Assembly: GCA_050012855.1 (NCBI GenBank)
Contig: JBEKGJ010000006.1
Span: 1 to 64,000, forward strand
From: JAJXZJ01 sp050012855
GTDB taxonomy: Bacteria; Verrucomicrobiota; Verrucomicrobiia; Limisphaerales; J093
DNA: 64,000 nucleotides
Direction of reading: 5' to 3'
In this document: positions 1-7,267 of the stretch, piece by piece
Layout: the number at the start of each line of letters is the position of its first letter
Numbering within the stretch: the stretch's first letter is position 1
Notes under the pieces: model-generated
What the model was told of the DNA's origin: nothing
What the model saw: only the letters and a program-made list of their open reading frames with translations
Databases searched by the model: none
Position numbers and translations under genes: made by a program

Positions 1-1040
1 CTGCGGCCGGTGTGATTGGCGCCGCCGGCCTGGTGCGCGCGGATGAGCCGGTCGCGCAACCGGCGTCGGCGTCCGGGCCGGCCGCCAAGCGATCCGCGGT
101 GGCGATTGCCGCCGGCCAGAGCCGCCGCGAAAACATCTGCCAGTCGCTCGTCGCCATCGAGGACCGGATCATGCCGGTGCTCAAGACCAAGCAGAGCGTG
201 GTCATCAAGCCAAACATCGTAAACACGGGGAACCAGCTCGCCTCGACCCACGTGGACGCGCTGCACGGCATCCTTGATTTCCTCGGCCCGCGCTTCAAGG
301 GTCCGGTCGTGATTGCCGAGGCCTCCGCCGGTTTCACCACCGAGGGCTATGACCATTTCCACTATCACGACGTGGTCGCGGAGCACAAGCCGCTCGCGAT
401 CAGCCTGGTGGACCTGAACGAGGAGGGCAAGTACCTGACCCACACAATCCTGAACGGCGACTTGCACGCGATGCCGGTCCGCCTGGCCGCGCGGTTGCTC
501 GATCCCGACGCCTTCGTGATGTGTTCCGCCATCCTCAAGACCCACAACGCCGTGGTGGCGACGCTCTCGATCAAGAACATGGCGCTGGGCGCGCCCCTGC
601 ACAGCCCGCAGAAGGAAACGCGCGGCTGGAACGACAAGCGCCTCTACCACGGCGGCGTGCGCCAGACCCACGTGGACATCATGCTCACCGCGCAGCGCCT
701 GCAGCCGTTCTGGGGCGCGGCCGTGATTGATGGCTACGAAGGCATGCAGGGCGACGGTCCCAACGATGGCACGCCGGTGCCGTCGCGCCTCGCCATCGCC
801 TCGACCGACTATCTTGCCGCCGACCGCGTCGGCATGGCGGCGATGGGGGTGGATGCAAGCTGGGTGGGTTACCTGCAATTCTGCGCCCAGGCTGGCCTGG
901 GGCAGGCGGACCTGTCTCAGATCGAGCTCCGGGGCGCCAGGCTGGCCGAGGTCACGAAGAAATACCAAATGCACCCGAACCTCGAGCACGAGCTGAAATG
1001 GATGGGCCCCATGACGGAGGTGCCCGAGAAACTGGGCTGA
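1..1040 (+). CDS. DUF362 domain protein, 5' end outside window
   Basis: The reading frame is open from the first bases of the window, and the visible residues AAGVIGAAGLV look like the hydrophobic core of an export signal, so the true start probably lies upstream; GTG at 12 is the first start inside. The body carries the DUF362 pattern (VIKPNIVNT near residue 45, then a central ILKTHNAVVATLSIKNMALG block). DUF362 proteins are of unknown or iron-sulfur-related function and are often exported in Verrucomicrobiota and Planctomycetota. I see no ferredoxin cysteine cluster here. The family call is fairly secure; the function is unknown. Confidence 0.75.
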   Translation, partial: AAGVIGAAGLVRADEPVAQPASASGPAAKRSAVAIAAGQSRRENICQSLVAIEDRIMPVLKTKQSVVIKPNIVNTGNQLASTHVDALHGILDFLGPRFKGPVVIAEASAGFTTEGYDHFHYHDVVAEHKPLAISLVDLNEEGKYLTHTILNGDLHAMPVRLAARLLDPDAFVMCSAILKTHNAVVATLSIKNMALGAPLHSPQKETRGWNDKRLYHGGVRQTHVDIMLTAQRLQPFWGAAVIDGYEGMQGDGPNDGTPVPSRLAIASTDYLAADRVGMAAMGVDASWVGYLQFCAQAGLGQADLSQIELRGARLAEVTKKYQMHPNLEHELKWMGPMTEVPEKLG

Positions 1041-1105
1041 GCGCTCACGGCCGGCTGGCCCGTCGCGATGGCACCGCGTGCGGTCGCCGGGATTCGGCTG
1101 ACAGC

Positions 1106-1345
1106 CTACTTCAGGTGCGCGTGGCTGCCGTCGCAGAACGGCGGCGTCTTCGTGTGCTTGCAGGCACACCACGCCACCGTCCTGGCCTGCGGGATTTCCA
1201 CCGCCAGCGGGGCGAACCCGGTTTCGCCGTGCGAGCCGTCACAGAACGGCTGGTTCGCGGAACGGCCGCAGGAACACCAGTAATAGGTGCCCGGCTCCAT
1301 CTTTTTCACGATGGGTGACTTTTGGGGAACGAGAGGTTCACTCAT
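1106..1345 (-). CDS. CDGSH-type iron-sulfur protein, two motifs
   Basis: This 79-residue protein contains two CDGSH zinc-finger-like 2Fe-2S motifs, CSCGRSANQPFCDGSH at about residues 24-39 and CACKHTKTPPFCDGSH at about 60-75. Each supplies the three Cys and one His that bind a 2Fe-2S cluster in this family. The ATG at 1345 was chosen because the upstream part of the same frame is the decayed glycosidase remnant and has no similarity to CDGSH proteins. Likely a small soluble redox or Fe-S transfer protein; the partner is unknown. Confidence 0.85.
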   Translation of the reverse strand: MSEPLVPQKSPIVKKMEPGTYYWCSCGRSANQPFCDGSHGETGFAPLAVEIPQARTVAWCACKHTKTPPFCDGSHAHLK

Positions 1346-1438
1346 GTACCGGTGGTAACGCGGATTCCCGCTTTGCGCAAGACCGCTCAAGCCCGGGCTG
1401 CGTCCTGAACCAGGAAAGCCCCTTCGCTGGTCGGCGTC

Positions 1439-1575
1439 GGCGTCGGCGCGGATGACGCGCAGCCCGAATACCGCCGCGACCTCGCTGACCGGCGCCGCCT
1501 CAAACCGCACGGTCACCTTCGAGCGACCCGCCACCAGCGCCGCCGGGATCGGGTACCATCGACGTCGAAGAACCG
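1439..1575 (-). pseudogene. Remnant of a GH127-type glycosidase C-terminal domain
   Basis: A 40-residue stretch starting WYPIPAALVAGRSKVTVRF and continuing to FGLRVIRADA matches the typical end of large beta-L-arabinofuranosidase-like proteins (DUF6805-type C-terminal domain). Just upstream, RFFDV is read in a different frame, so a frameshift sits at about 1559. Nothing else of the gene remains in the 260-base gap between the CDGSH and DUF5069 genes. The family call comes from motif memory and has not been searched. Confidence 0.5.
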
Positions 1576-1605
1576 CGGCGGCCCGCCGCGGAGGATCGCA
1601 GCACC

Positions 1606-2055
1606 CTACGGCTTGCCGCCGAACGACACGAAGTCGTCCACGTCCAGCAAGTCGAACCAGGTGGCGATGTCCTCGCGCTGGGGCGCAACCCGGCGGTGTT
1701 CCCCGGCGAAGAAATCCCGGTTGTCGAGCGATGCCGGCGCCCGATTTTCCTGATGGGCGGACCACGCCGCGATTTCCGACTCCGTGCGTGGTTTCGTGGC
1801 GTGAGTCTCGATCCAGGCCAGCAGCTCCCCGTCGCCCTTGCCGGTGGCGACCTCCACCTTCAAGGCGTCGGGATCAATCCCCACGAACGTGAGGAACCGC
1901 TGGTCCAGCGGACAGGCATAATGGTATTCGCCATGCTTGCCGCCGAGGGTCGCGCGGCACTTGTCGAGCATTCGCGGCAAAATCACATAGCCGCCCAGGC
2001 GGACGCGCGGGCTGCGCGGTGGGCGCACCGTCAGGTCAATCGAATTGGTACTCAT
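1606..2055 (-). CDS. DUF5069 domain protein
   Basis: The 149-residue protein has the DUF5069 layout: an N-terminal DLTVRPPRSPRVRLGGYVILPRM-type segment, then ACPLDQRF and FVGID near residues 50-60, and a conserved aspartate-rich end (FDLLDVDDFVSFGGK). ATG 2055 gives the usual MSTN-like beginning; a longer frame to 2091 adds residues without family similarity. The family is common in Verrucomicrobiota and has no known function. Confidence 0.75.
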   Translation of the reverse strand: MSTNSIDLTVRPPRSPRVRLGGYVILPRMLDKCRATLGGKHGEYHYACPLDQRFLTFVGIDPDALKVEVATGKGDGELLAWIETHATKPRTESEIAAWSAHQENRAPASLDNRDFFAGEHRRVAPQREDIATWFDLLDVDDFVSFGGKP

Positions 2056-2114
2056 CAACCCTGACAGTGCCGCAGAACGCCGATCCGTCAAGCGGTCGGT
2101 GGCGCGGGGTGATG

Positions 2115-2185
2115 TCCCGATTTGACTTTTTTCGGTGGGGCGTCCCCGCGAGCCGGCTCGTCAGACTTACCCCACCAAATCGGGA
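2115..2185. repeat. Nested-palindrome spacer repeat, copy 1
   Basis: A 71-base nested inverted repeat. The outer arms are TCCCGATTTG (2115-2124) and CAAATCGGGA (2176-2185), the middle arms GGTGGGG (2134-2140) and CCCCACC (2170-2176), and the core is the palindrome CGAGCCGGCTCG (2149-2160). The stop codon of the gene at 2167-3921 falls inside it. A related copy in the opposite orientation lies at 41125-41195 and keeps the same nested pairing with different bases. Confidence 0.6.
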
Positions 2186-3921
2186 CACTGCCGCGGCGCG
2201 GGCTCAGGCGGAGCGGCTTCAACTGGCGTCGCCACTGCCTCGCTCGCAGCGACTGCGGCCGGCGGGGTCACCGGCTCTGCGGCGGGCACCGCTTCGGGCG
2301 AAGGCGAGGCTTCAACTGGTGCGGTGGTGGCCGTGGGAACAGCCGGCGTTGCCGCTGGTTCGGGCACCGGGGCTTCCGGCGCGGCCGGGCTGGCTGGAGC
2401 CGCCGCGGGCGCTTCGGTCGGCTTGGCCGGCTGCGGCGCCGGCTTGGGCGGTTTCGGCAGCGGTTGCTTGGCCATTTCCATCCGGCCGGTGGTGAATTCG
2501 ATGACGTGTCCTTGGTGGATCAGCCAGTGCAGATCCGTGATCACCGCGGTCTGCTCGGCGGTCGGCACGGGCGCGGGCGGCGTCGCGGGGGCCGCCGGTG
2601 CGACCGGAGTTGCCGGGGCGGCGCCTTCCGCCGTCGGAGCGGCGATCGGTTCGACTTTCTCCACCGGCGGCGTGACAGGTGGTGGTGCCGTCGGGGGCGT
2701 CGGCGCCAGCGCTTCCAGCAGCTTCTTCCGCGTGCAACCGGGGTGGCTGTTGATGAAATCCACGATCCGGCGCACGCCGTCGGAGACAATCGTCGTCGCG
2801 AGGTCAAGGTAATGCGGCCGGGCGACGCAGACGTGGGTGAGGGTCTTGTTCACCTTGAAGAACTGAAGCCCGAAGCCGCCGAATTGCTGGCTCAGGACGG
2901 TGGCCAGGCGCAGCGGGAAACGGCGCTGGTCATCCTGGGCGCGACGGAGCAGGGTTTGGAGGGTCGGCGACATCACGCGTTTGGCCGAGCCCGCGGCGAA
3001 GCGGAACGTCTCGACCGGCTTGACCAGGCTGGGCAGGAAGTTTTCGCGGAAGTGTTTTTCCACCTCGTCGCGACTCGCAAACTTCACCGGCTCGGGCACG
3101 TTGAGCGCGACGTACTCGATCTTCCAGCTTTGCTCGTCAATCCACTGCTTCACGACCGCCTCGTCCTTGACCATCTTGACGCGGGATTTGAAGGCCTCGA
3201 ACGGCATCCGGCTGAAGCGCTCGGCGTGCAGCTTGCGCAGTTTTTCCTGGTAATCGTGGAGGTTCGGCGGGCCGAGGATCACGCTGCTCATGCCGCACTG
3301 GGCCACGAGCGTGTATTTGCCCTTGGGCGGTTCCGTCGCCACCTTCTCGGTCTGATAGAACGTGGCGAAATGGTTCCGGAGGACATGCGCCGCCAGCTCG
3401 TCCTGGTTCAGCCACAGGGAATCGTCCAGCGAGCACACCAACAGCGGCTGAACCGGTTTGCCGTCGGGGCCTTTCGCGACGGCCAGGACGACGTGAAACC
3501 GCTCCGGCTTCTGGAGCACGAGCTGCGCGATGTCGAAGAGCGGATAAGCGCGGCCGGTGAGCCGGATCTGGCGGGAGAGGGACTCGACGCCGATTTCCTC
3601 GGGGATGAACGCGACGTCAATGTCGGGCAGCGGGATCTCCGGCTCGCGCGGCGGGGCCGGACGTTCAAAACGGTCGTCGCGGCGCCCCGGAAAGGGCCGG
3701 CCGCCCGGGCGGCCCGGGCCGCGGCCACCGGGGCCGCCACCGCCTTCGCGGCGGCGCGGGGGACGATCGCGGTGATCGAAACGGTCGCCGCGCCGACCGG
3801 GTCGGTCGGTGTCAGGTCCGCCTTCAAATTTGGCGTAACGGTTTTCCGTGGACGACTGGCGCGCCCACGCCGGCAGCAGTTGCAAGTCGAGATCGAGCTC
3901 GAACTCCGATGGTGTACTCAT
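2167..3921 (-). CDS. Unknown 584-residue protein with RG-rich and Pro/Ala-rich segments
   Basis: I do not recognise a named family. A short acidic-hydrophobic start (FELDLDLQLLPAWAR) is followed at about residues 38-92 by a low-complexity Arg/Gly/Pro-rich stretch (many RDR, RPGG and RRD units) of a kind often seen in RNA-binding tails. A globular-looking part spans about 95-410. About 410-570 is rich in Pro, Ala and Thr and probably disordered, interrupted near 470-490 by a conserved-looking TDLHWLIHQGHVIEF block that resembles part of a small winged-helix fold. There is no signal peptide and no membrane segment. The gene ends inside a spacer repeat. A role in RNA handling is possible but only inferred from composition. 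Confidence 0.7.
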   Translation of the reverse strand: MSTPSEFELDLDLQLLPAWARQSSTENRYAKFEGGPDTDRPGRRGDRFDHRDRPPRRREGGGGPGGRGPGRPGGRPFPGRRDDRFERPAPPREPEIPLPDIDVAFIPEEIGVESLSRQIRLTGRAYPLFDIAQLVLQKPERFHVVLAVAKGPDGKPVQPLLVCSLDDSLWLNQDELAAHVLRNHFATFYQTEKVATEPPKGKYTLVAQCGMSSVILGPPNLHDYQEKLRKLHAERFSRMPFEAFKSRVKMVKDEAVVKQWIDEQSWKIEYVALNVPEPVKFASRDEVEKHFRENFLPSLVKPVETFRFAAGSAKRVMSPTLQTLLRRAQDDQRRFPLRLATVLSQQFGGFGLQFFKVNKTLTHVCVARPHYLDLATTIVSDGVRRIVDFINSHPGCTRKKLLEALAPTPPTAPPPVTPPVEKVEPIAAPTAEGAAPATPVAPAAPATPPAPVPTAEQTAVITDLHWLIHQGHVIEFTTGRMEMAKQPLPKPPKPAPQPAKPTEAPAAAPASPAAPEAPVPEPAATPAVPTATTAPVEASPSPEAVPAAEPVTPPAAVAASEAVATPVEAAPPEPAPRQCPDLVG

Positions 3922-4111
3922 TCAGTCAAAGGCTTCGCTCAAGCGCGAGCCGTGTCAGGCTATCCCGGGGGCAAGAGTGGTAGGGAAGCGGTTGAATTGC
4001 AAGCGCCGCGTGCTGGATCACGCAGCGGCGCCCCGGCCGGGCGCCGCGGTTCCCGGGTTTCAGGACCGGCGAGTGTTCCCTTGGAAGACGGCGGCGGATG
4101 GTCCTCCGCTG

Positions 4112-4348
4112 CTACGTCGGGATCGCCTCGCGCATGGCGCGGGTGGCTGGCGCCGGCAGGGGCTTGCCTTCGCGATGCAACTCTTCCACCTCATCGGCTA
4201 CCAGCATGCAAAGCTGGCGATAAGCCTCCTCTTCGGTCGCCCCGTGGCAGACGCCCCCCCACGGGAAAAGATCCGGGCAGTAGCCCACGTAAACGCCGTC
4301 GGCTTCCTCCCACTGCACAAACTTGAGATACTGGTCCTGCGTTTTCAT
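4112..4348 (-). CDS. hicB: HicB-family antitoxin
   Basis: The 78-residue protein has the compact HicB fold signature: two beta strands with DGVYVGYCPDLFPWGGVCHG, then the helix ATEEEAYRQLCMLVADEVEEL. It lacks the C-terminal ribbon-helix-helix extension of longer HicB proteins. Its ATG overlaps the TGA of the upstream hicA frame (ATGA at 4345-4348), the usual coupling of hicA and hicB. It should neutralise the HicA mRNA interferase, if that is still made. Confidence 0.8.
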   Translation of the reverse strand: MKTQDQYLKFVQWEEADGVYVGYCPDLFPWGGVCHGATEEEAYRQLCMLVADEVEELHREGKPLPAPATRAMREAIPT

Positions 4349-4554
4349 TTGCCGGTTTCGCGGATGGCGCTGCGCACTTGTTTCTCCTGGTAATGCTTTG
4401 CGTCGTCACCGTTTTGGCCGCTGACGATGAGCTTGCCGGGGAACCTGGGGTGCCGGAATTTCCGGTGCGAACCCTTACCCCCGGAGCAAAGGACAAACCC
4501 GGCGCGTTCCAGGTCGGCAACCAACTGGCGAATCTTGCGTGGCCCACGCCCACC
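4345..4554 (-). pseudogene. hicA: HicA-like toxin frame lacking a start codon
   Basis: The frame ending at 4345 encodes a clear HicA double-stranded-RNA-binding-like toxin: KIRQLVADLERAGFVL, then the catalytic His region GGKGSHRKFRHP, ending IRETGK. Upstream it is closed by TAG at 4557-4555, and no ATG or GTG lies between that stop and PRKIRQL. A nearby ATG at 4565 is in another frame. The lost start coincides with TGGCCCACGCCCACCCTACC-like repeat sequence at about 4540-4560 (plus strand). Either the toxin is dead, or it starts at a non-standard codon. Confidence 0.6.
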
Positions 4555-4829
4555 CTACCAGTCATTCCGGTCCCTTGCCAACCCGCGTTTCGCCTCCCGC
4601 GCCGGCCCGCGCCGCCGACGCCGCGAAGCGCGACCCATCACGAACTGCTGAAACCGGACCATTTCCCATCCGAGCAACGCGAGCCCGGCGTCGAATCGGA
4701 CTCCCGCGTCCGTTGCCAACGGCAGGTGCATCCGCCTGCGTTTGGCAGGATGCAGGCACAGAAAGCGCCATCGCTTTCCGCAGGCTTGACGGCCTTTGCG
4801 CTTGTGGCCTTGGCGAAAACGCCAGCCAT

Positions 4830-5399
4830 TCACTGGGGAAGGACACCACTGAAAACCGGGACGGGCAGGCTCGCACAGTCAGGCGTGAGTCTTTGCCACA
4901 TCCGCGTCACGGCTTCGGCAAGCAACCCAACGTCACCGCGGGCGTCGTGCCGACGGTATTCGCTGGCGTCGAGACCCAACCGCTCGATGATCAGGTCCAA
5001 GCCATGACCATGCGAATCCCGCCAGACCCGTTTCGACAGGTAAATGGAATCGGCGTAATCAATCGCCCGCGTTGGCAGGCCAGCCTTGGCGCACGCGGCC
5101 CGAATGAACGGCATGTCGAAACGGTGACCGTTGTGGGCCAGGAGGGTGCTGGTTCCGACAAAACGCGAAAAGGCCGCCAACGCCTGTGCCGCCGACGGCG
5201 CGTGGCGAACATGTGAGTCGGAAATGCCGGTGTAGGCACGGATGAACGCAGGGATGCGGCAGCCGGGATTGACGAACGTGGAAAAGAATTCCGAGTGAAC
5301 AATCGTTCCGAAACGCACGCGGACGGCGGCGATTTGGATGATGTCATCCGCGCTGGGCGAGAGTCCGGTGGTTTCGAGGTCGAAGACGATCAGTTCCAT
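4830..5399 (-). CDS. DEDDh-type 3'-5' exonuclease (DnaQ-like)
   Basis: The 189-residue single-domain protein shows the exonuclease motifs in order: Exo I FDLETTGLSP (Asp and Glu at residues 6 and 8), Exo II LLAHNGHRFDMPF near 87-98, and Exo III with HDARGD near 155, whose His and Asp complete the DEDDh set. It resembles the DnaQ/PolC proofreading domain without a polymerase. Such stand-alone exonucleases act in repair or RNA trimming. The catalytic class is confident; the substrate is unknown. Confidence 0.85.
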   Translation of the reverse strand: MELIVFDLETTGLSPSADDIIQIAAVRVRFGTIVHSEFFSTFVNPGCRIPAFIRAYTGISDSHVRHAPSAAQALAAFSRFVGTSTLLAHNGHRFDMPFIRAACAKAGLPTRAIDYADSIYLSKRVWRDSHGHGLDLIIERLGLDASEYRRHDARGDVGLLAEAVTRMWQRLTPDCASLPVPVFSGVLPQ

Positions 5400-5451
5400 A
5401 GTGTATCGGCGTTCGTTTTGCCCGCCGATTTGCGTATCGTCCAGCTTGCAC

Positions 5452-5573
5452 TCATGTCAACCAACATACCTGGATTTCCTGCTCCACCGCCTTGAATTCG
5501 GAGTCGCCGGCGCGCTGAAGTGCGGATTGGAGAATGCGGATTGCGGATTGAATCGGCGCAGCGGCAAAGGCGG
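5452..5573 (-). pseudogene. C-terminal remnant of a second VapC-like PIN toxin
   Basis: Read leftward, this stretch gives AFAAAP at one end and GDSEFKAVEQEIQVCWL at the other. These match the end of the intact VapC at 6407-6808 (AFAAALAKERKAALVTGDPEFRAVEKEIKIHWLG). The middle has been replaced by a short run of repeated TGCGGATT units (5520-5550). It lies directly beside the ORF6N stop codon. This is a decayed paralog, not a gene. Confidence 0.6.
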
Positions 5574-5579
5574 CGTGAT

Positions 5580-6172
5580 TCATCGTTTCCGGCCTTTCGC
5601 AGTGCTGCCGGTCTGGTTGTCGGGCTTGACGTGGAAGCCGATCTGGCGGCGGGGCGCCTCCGGTTCGGGCGGCGGGTCGAGGAGCCGCATGAGGCGCTGG
5701 AGCACGTCCACGATCGGCCGTCCAGGCGGGCGGTAAGCCTGGCTTCCAGAGTTTTCAACTGGCGGGCCAGGTCCTTGGTGCCGCCGAGCAACTCGCGCAT
5801 CTTCACGAAAGCGCGCATGACAAAGACGCTCATACGCACCGCCCGCGGGCTGTTGAGGACGTTGGCCGCCATGATGGCGCCCGGCTCGGTGAAGGCGTAG
5901 GGGAGGTATTTACGATGTTGTCCGCGTCCGAGCTTTAAGGTCACAAATTGTGACCTTAAACGAAGAACTTGATCTGCCTTCGCCTGTATCAGTTGGAACC
6001 GGAAGTCATCAGGGAACTTGCCCAGGTTGCGGCGCACTGCTTGGTTCAGAACTCTGGTTTGCACGCTGTAGATCCGGGCCAGGTCGGCGTCCAGGAGGAC
6101 CTTTTCTCCCCGCACGGTCAGGATGCGGTGTTTGATGTCGGCAGCGGGTTGGATCTTGGCGGGCGTCTTCAT
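5580..6172 (-). pseudogene. ORF6N-domain protein with a frameshift near its C-terminus
   Basis: The first 150 or so residues are a clear ORF6N domain (MKTPAKIQ start; LLDADLARIYSVQTRVLNQAVRRN; RFQLIQ; GRGQHRKYLPYAFTE; MRAFVKMREL). This is a DNA-binding domain found in phage antirepressors and mobile loci. After RLTARLDG the frame breaks at about 5716-5722. The expected end, IVDVLQRLMRLLDPPPEPEA to FHVKPDNQTGSTAKGRKR, continues in another frame to TGA at 5580. A deletion of roughly ten bases would explain this. The N-terminal domain may still be made. ATG 6172 starts just downstream of two palindromes. Confidence 0.7.
5934..5960. repeat. 27-base perfect palindrome inside the ORF6N gene
   Basis: TTTAAGGTCACAA at 5934-5946 and TTGTGACCTTAAA at 5948-5960 pair perfectly around one base. 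It encodes the SQFVTLKL part of the ORF6N domain. The same AAGGTC(A/G)CA half-site recurs in the palindromes upstream of the gene. Confidence 0.7.
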
Positions 6173-6215
6173 GCTCCTATTCCCAGGGGAATGATGTTCG
6201 GGCGAAGCGGCCATC

Positions 6216-6238
6216 TAAGGTCGCAGTTTGCGACCTTA
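6216..6238. promoter_or_regulatory. Candidate operator palindrome 1 upstream of ORF6N gene
   Basis: TAAGGTCGCA (6216-6225) and TGCGACCTTA (6229-6238) form a perfect 10-base inverted repeat with a 3-base spacer, 44 bases before the ORF6N start at 6172. It resembles the palindrome inside the gene, which fits a site bound by the ORF6N protein itself; that link is inference. Confidence 0.45.
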
Positions 6239-6280
6239 AACAAACCTCTCCGAGCCTGGCCAAGCAGCCGCCCGGCAAGG

Positions 6281-6299
6281 CGGTCGCAAGTTGCGACCG
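6281..6299. promoter_or_regulatory. Candidate operator palindrome 2 upstream of ORF6N gene
   Basis: CGGTCGCAA (6281-6289) and TTGCGACCG (6291-6299) pair perfectly around one base. The site shares the GGTCGCA half-site with the palindrome at 6216-6238 and is centred about 63 bases (roughly six helical turns) from it, so a protein could bind both on the same DNA face. Confidence 0.45.
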
Positions 6300-6406
6300 G
6301 ATGCCAAGGCCCGATGCGGTTCCGATGCGGGACTGGTTCGACAGCATGACATTGTCCGGTTTCATGGTTCCTGCTTGTTGGTTCCCATTGGTTCTGGCAG
6401 ACGGGC

Positions 6407-6808
6407 TCAGCCCAGCCAGTGGATTTTGATTTCTTTCTCCACCGCCCTGAATTCCGGATCGCCAGTGACGAGTGCCGCTTTCCGCTCCTTCGCCAGCGCA
6501 GCGGCAAAGGCGTCGGCCAGGCTCAGCTTGTGGCGCGATTTGAAGTCCGCCGCCACGTCGGCCAGTTCGCGGCCCGCCGGATGGAATGCGATGGGCAGGC
6601 CAACCAACACCCGCGCGGCGGCTTCCCATGCCTCCGGCCCGTCCTTACGGATCAGGATGTATTTAACCTCGGCATAGTTCACCTCGGTCATGTGGAGCGG
6701 ACGGTCGGTCTGGGCGCCTTTGGTCAGCAGCGCCTCGACCTGCGCGGCGCCGTGTTCATCACGGAAATAGGCAACCAAGGCGTGGCTATCGAGCACCATG
6801 TCGGGCAT
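6407..6808 (-). CDS. PIN-domain toxin, VapC-like
   Basis: The 133-residue protein starts MPDMVLDSHALVAYFRDE, with the first PIN aspartate at residue 6. It continues with a conserved Glu in TEVNYAEVKYIL and ends with LSLADAFAAALA and ALVTGDPEF, which supply the other two acidic metal ligands. VapC toxins are RNases that cut tRNA or rRNA. ATG 6808 is chosen because a GGAGG lies eight bases upstream; the coding start overlaps the end of the antitoxin gene by 23 bases. All key residues are present, so it is probably active. Confidence 0.85.
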   Translation of the reverse strand: MPDMVLDSHALVAYFRDEHGAAQVEALLTKGAQTDRPLHMTEVNYAEVKYILIRKDGPEAWEAAARVLVGLPIAFHPAGRELADVAADFKSRHKLSLADAFAAALAKERKAALVTGDPEFRAVEKEIKIHWLG

Positions 6809-7076
6809 ATTTGGCCTCCTCCAGTGCTTTTTCTTCGGCTTTGTACCCGGCCCACCACTGGTCAAACGGTTGGTCGGCGGGCTTGCGCCTGGCGATGCCG
6901 CGTCCGCGCTTGATCAGTACTGCCGTCACCGGCTTGAGCAGGATGCCGTCGTCGGTGGCGGTGACAATGGCACGGGTGCCTTCCTCGATGTGGAATTGCT
7001 TGCGGAGCCGGAGCGGGATGACCACCTGGCCCTTGGTGGTGAACCGGATGGTTTCGGCGGCGGCGATCGTTTTCAC
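6786..7076 (-). CDS. AbrB/MazE-like antitoxin of the VapC pair
   Basis: The 96-residue protein begins with a swapped-hairpin AbrB domain (TIRFTTKGQVVIPLRLRKQFHIEEGTRA) that binds DNA, followed by a C-terminal tail (PADQPFDQWWAGYKAEEKA) that would wrap the toxin. The start is GTG at 7076. It lies directly upstream of and overlaps vapC, so the two are co-expressed. The pair is expected to repress its own promoter. Confidence 0.85.
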   Translation of the reverse strand: MKTIAAAETIRFTTKGQVVIPLRLRKQFHIEEGTRAIVTATDDGILLKPVTAVLIKRGRGIARRKPADQPFDQWWAGYKAEEKALEEAKYARHGAR

Positions 7077-7083
7077 GGCATGA

Positions 7084-7111
7084 AGTATGCTTAAAGTGTG
7101 AAGTCCGTCAA
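7084..7111 (-). promoter_or_regulatory. Sigma-70-like promoter of the toxin-antitoxin pair
   Basis: On the minus strand TTGACG (7111-7106) and CATACT (7089-7084) are separated by 16 bases. The predicted start of transcription falls within one or two bases of the antitoxin GTG at 7076, so the mRNA could be nearly leaderless. Prediction from consensus only. Confidence 0.4.
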
Positions 7112-7267
7112 GAGCTTCAAAGTAAGATTTTAGTTACCTAATCCTACTCATTTGCGGCGGGCGGGGAACACGCGTGCCGGCGGGCGGATGGCAGGTGCTC
7201 GCCGCCAGAGGAGAATTAACTTGCGCATCACCGTGCCCGGACGGAAAAGAGGGCCACGGAGAAGAGA

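Noticed and set aside
2122..4326. A 734-residue open frame on the plus strand opposite the unknown 584-residue gene
   Set aside because: It is Arg/Gly-rich with no domain, and arises from the high GC content. The minus-strand frame has the more protein-like composition and a sensible start.
4566..4829. Open frames in both directions between hicA and the exonuclease gene
   Set aside because: They are short, mutually overlapping and without recognisable motifs or ribosome-binding sites. I see nothing convincing in this stretch.
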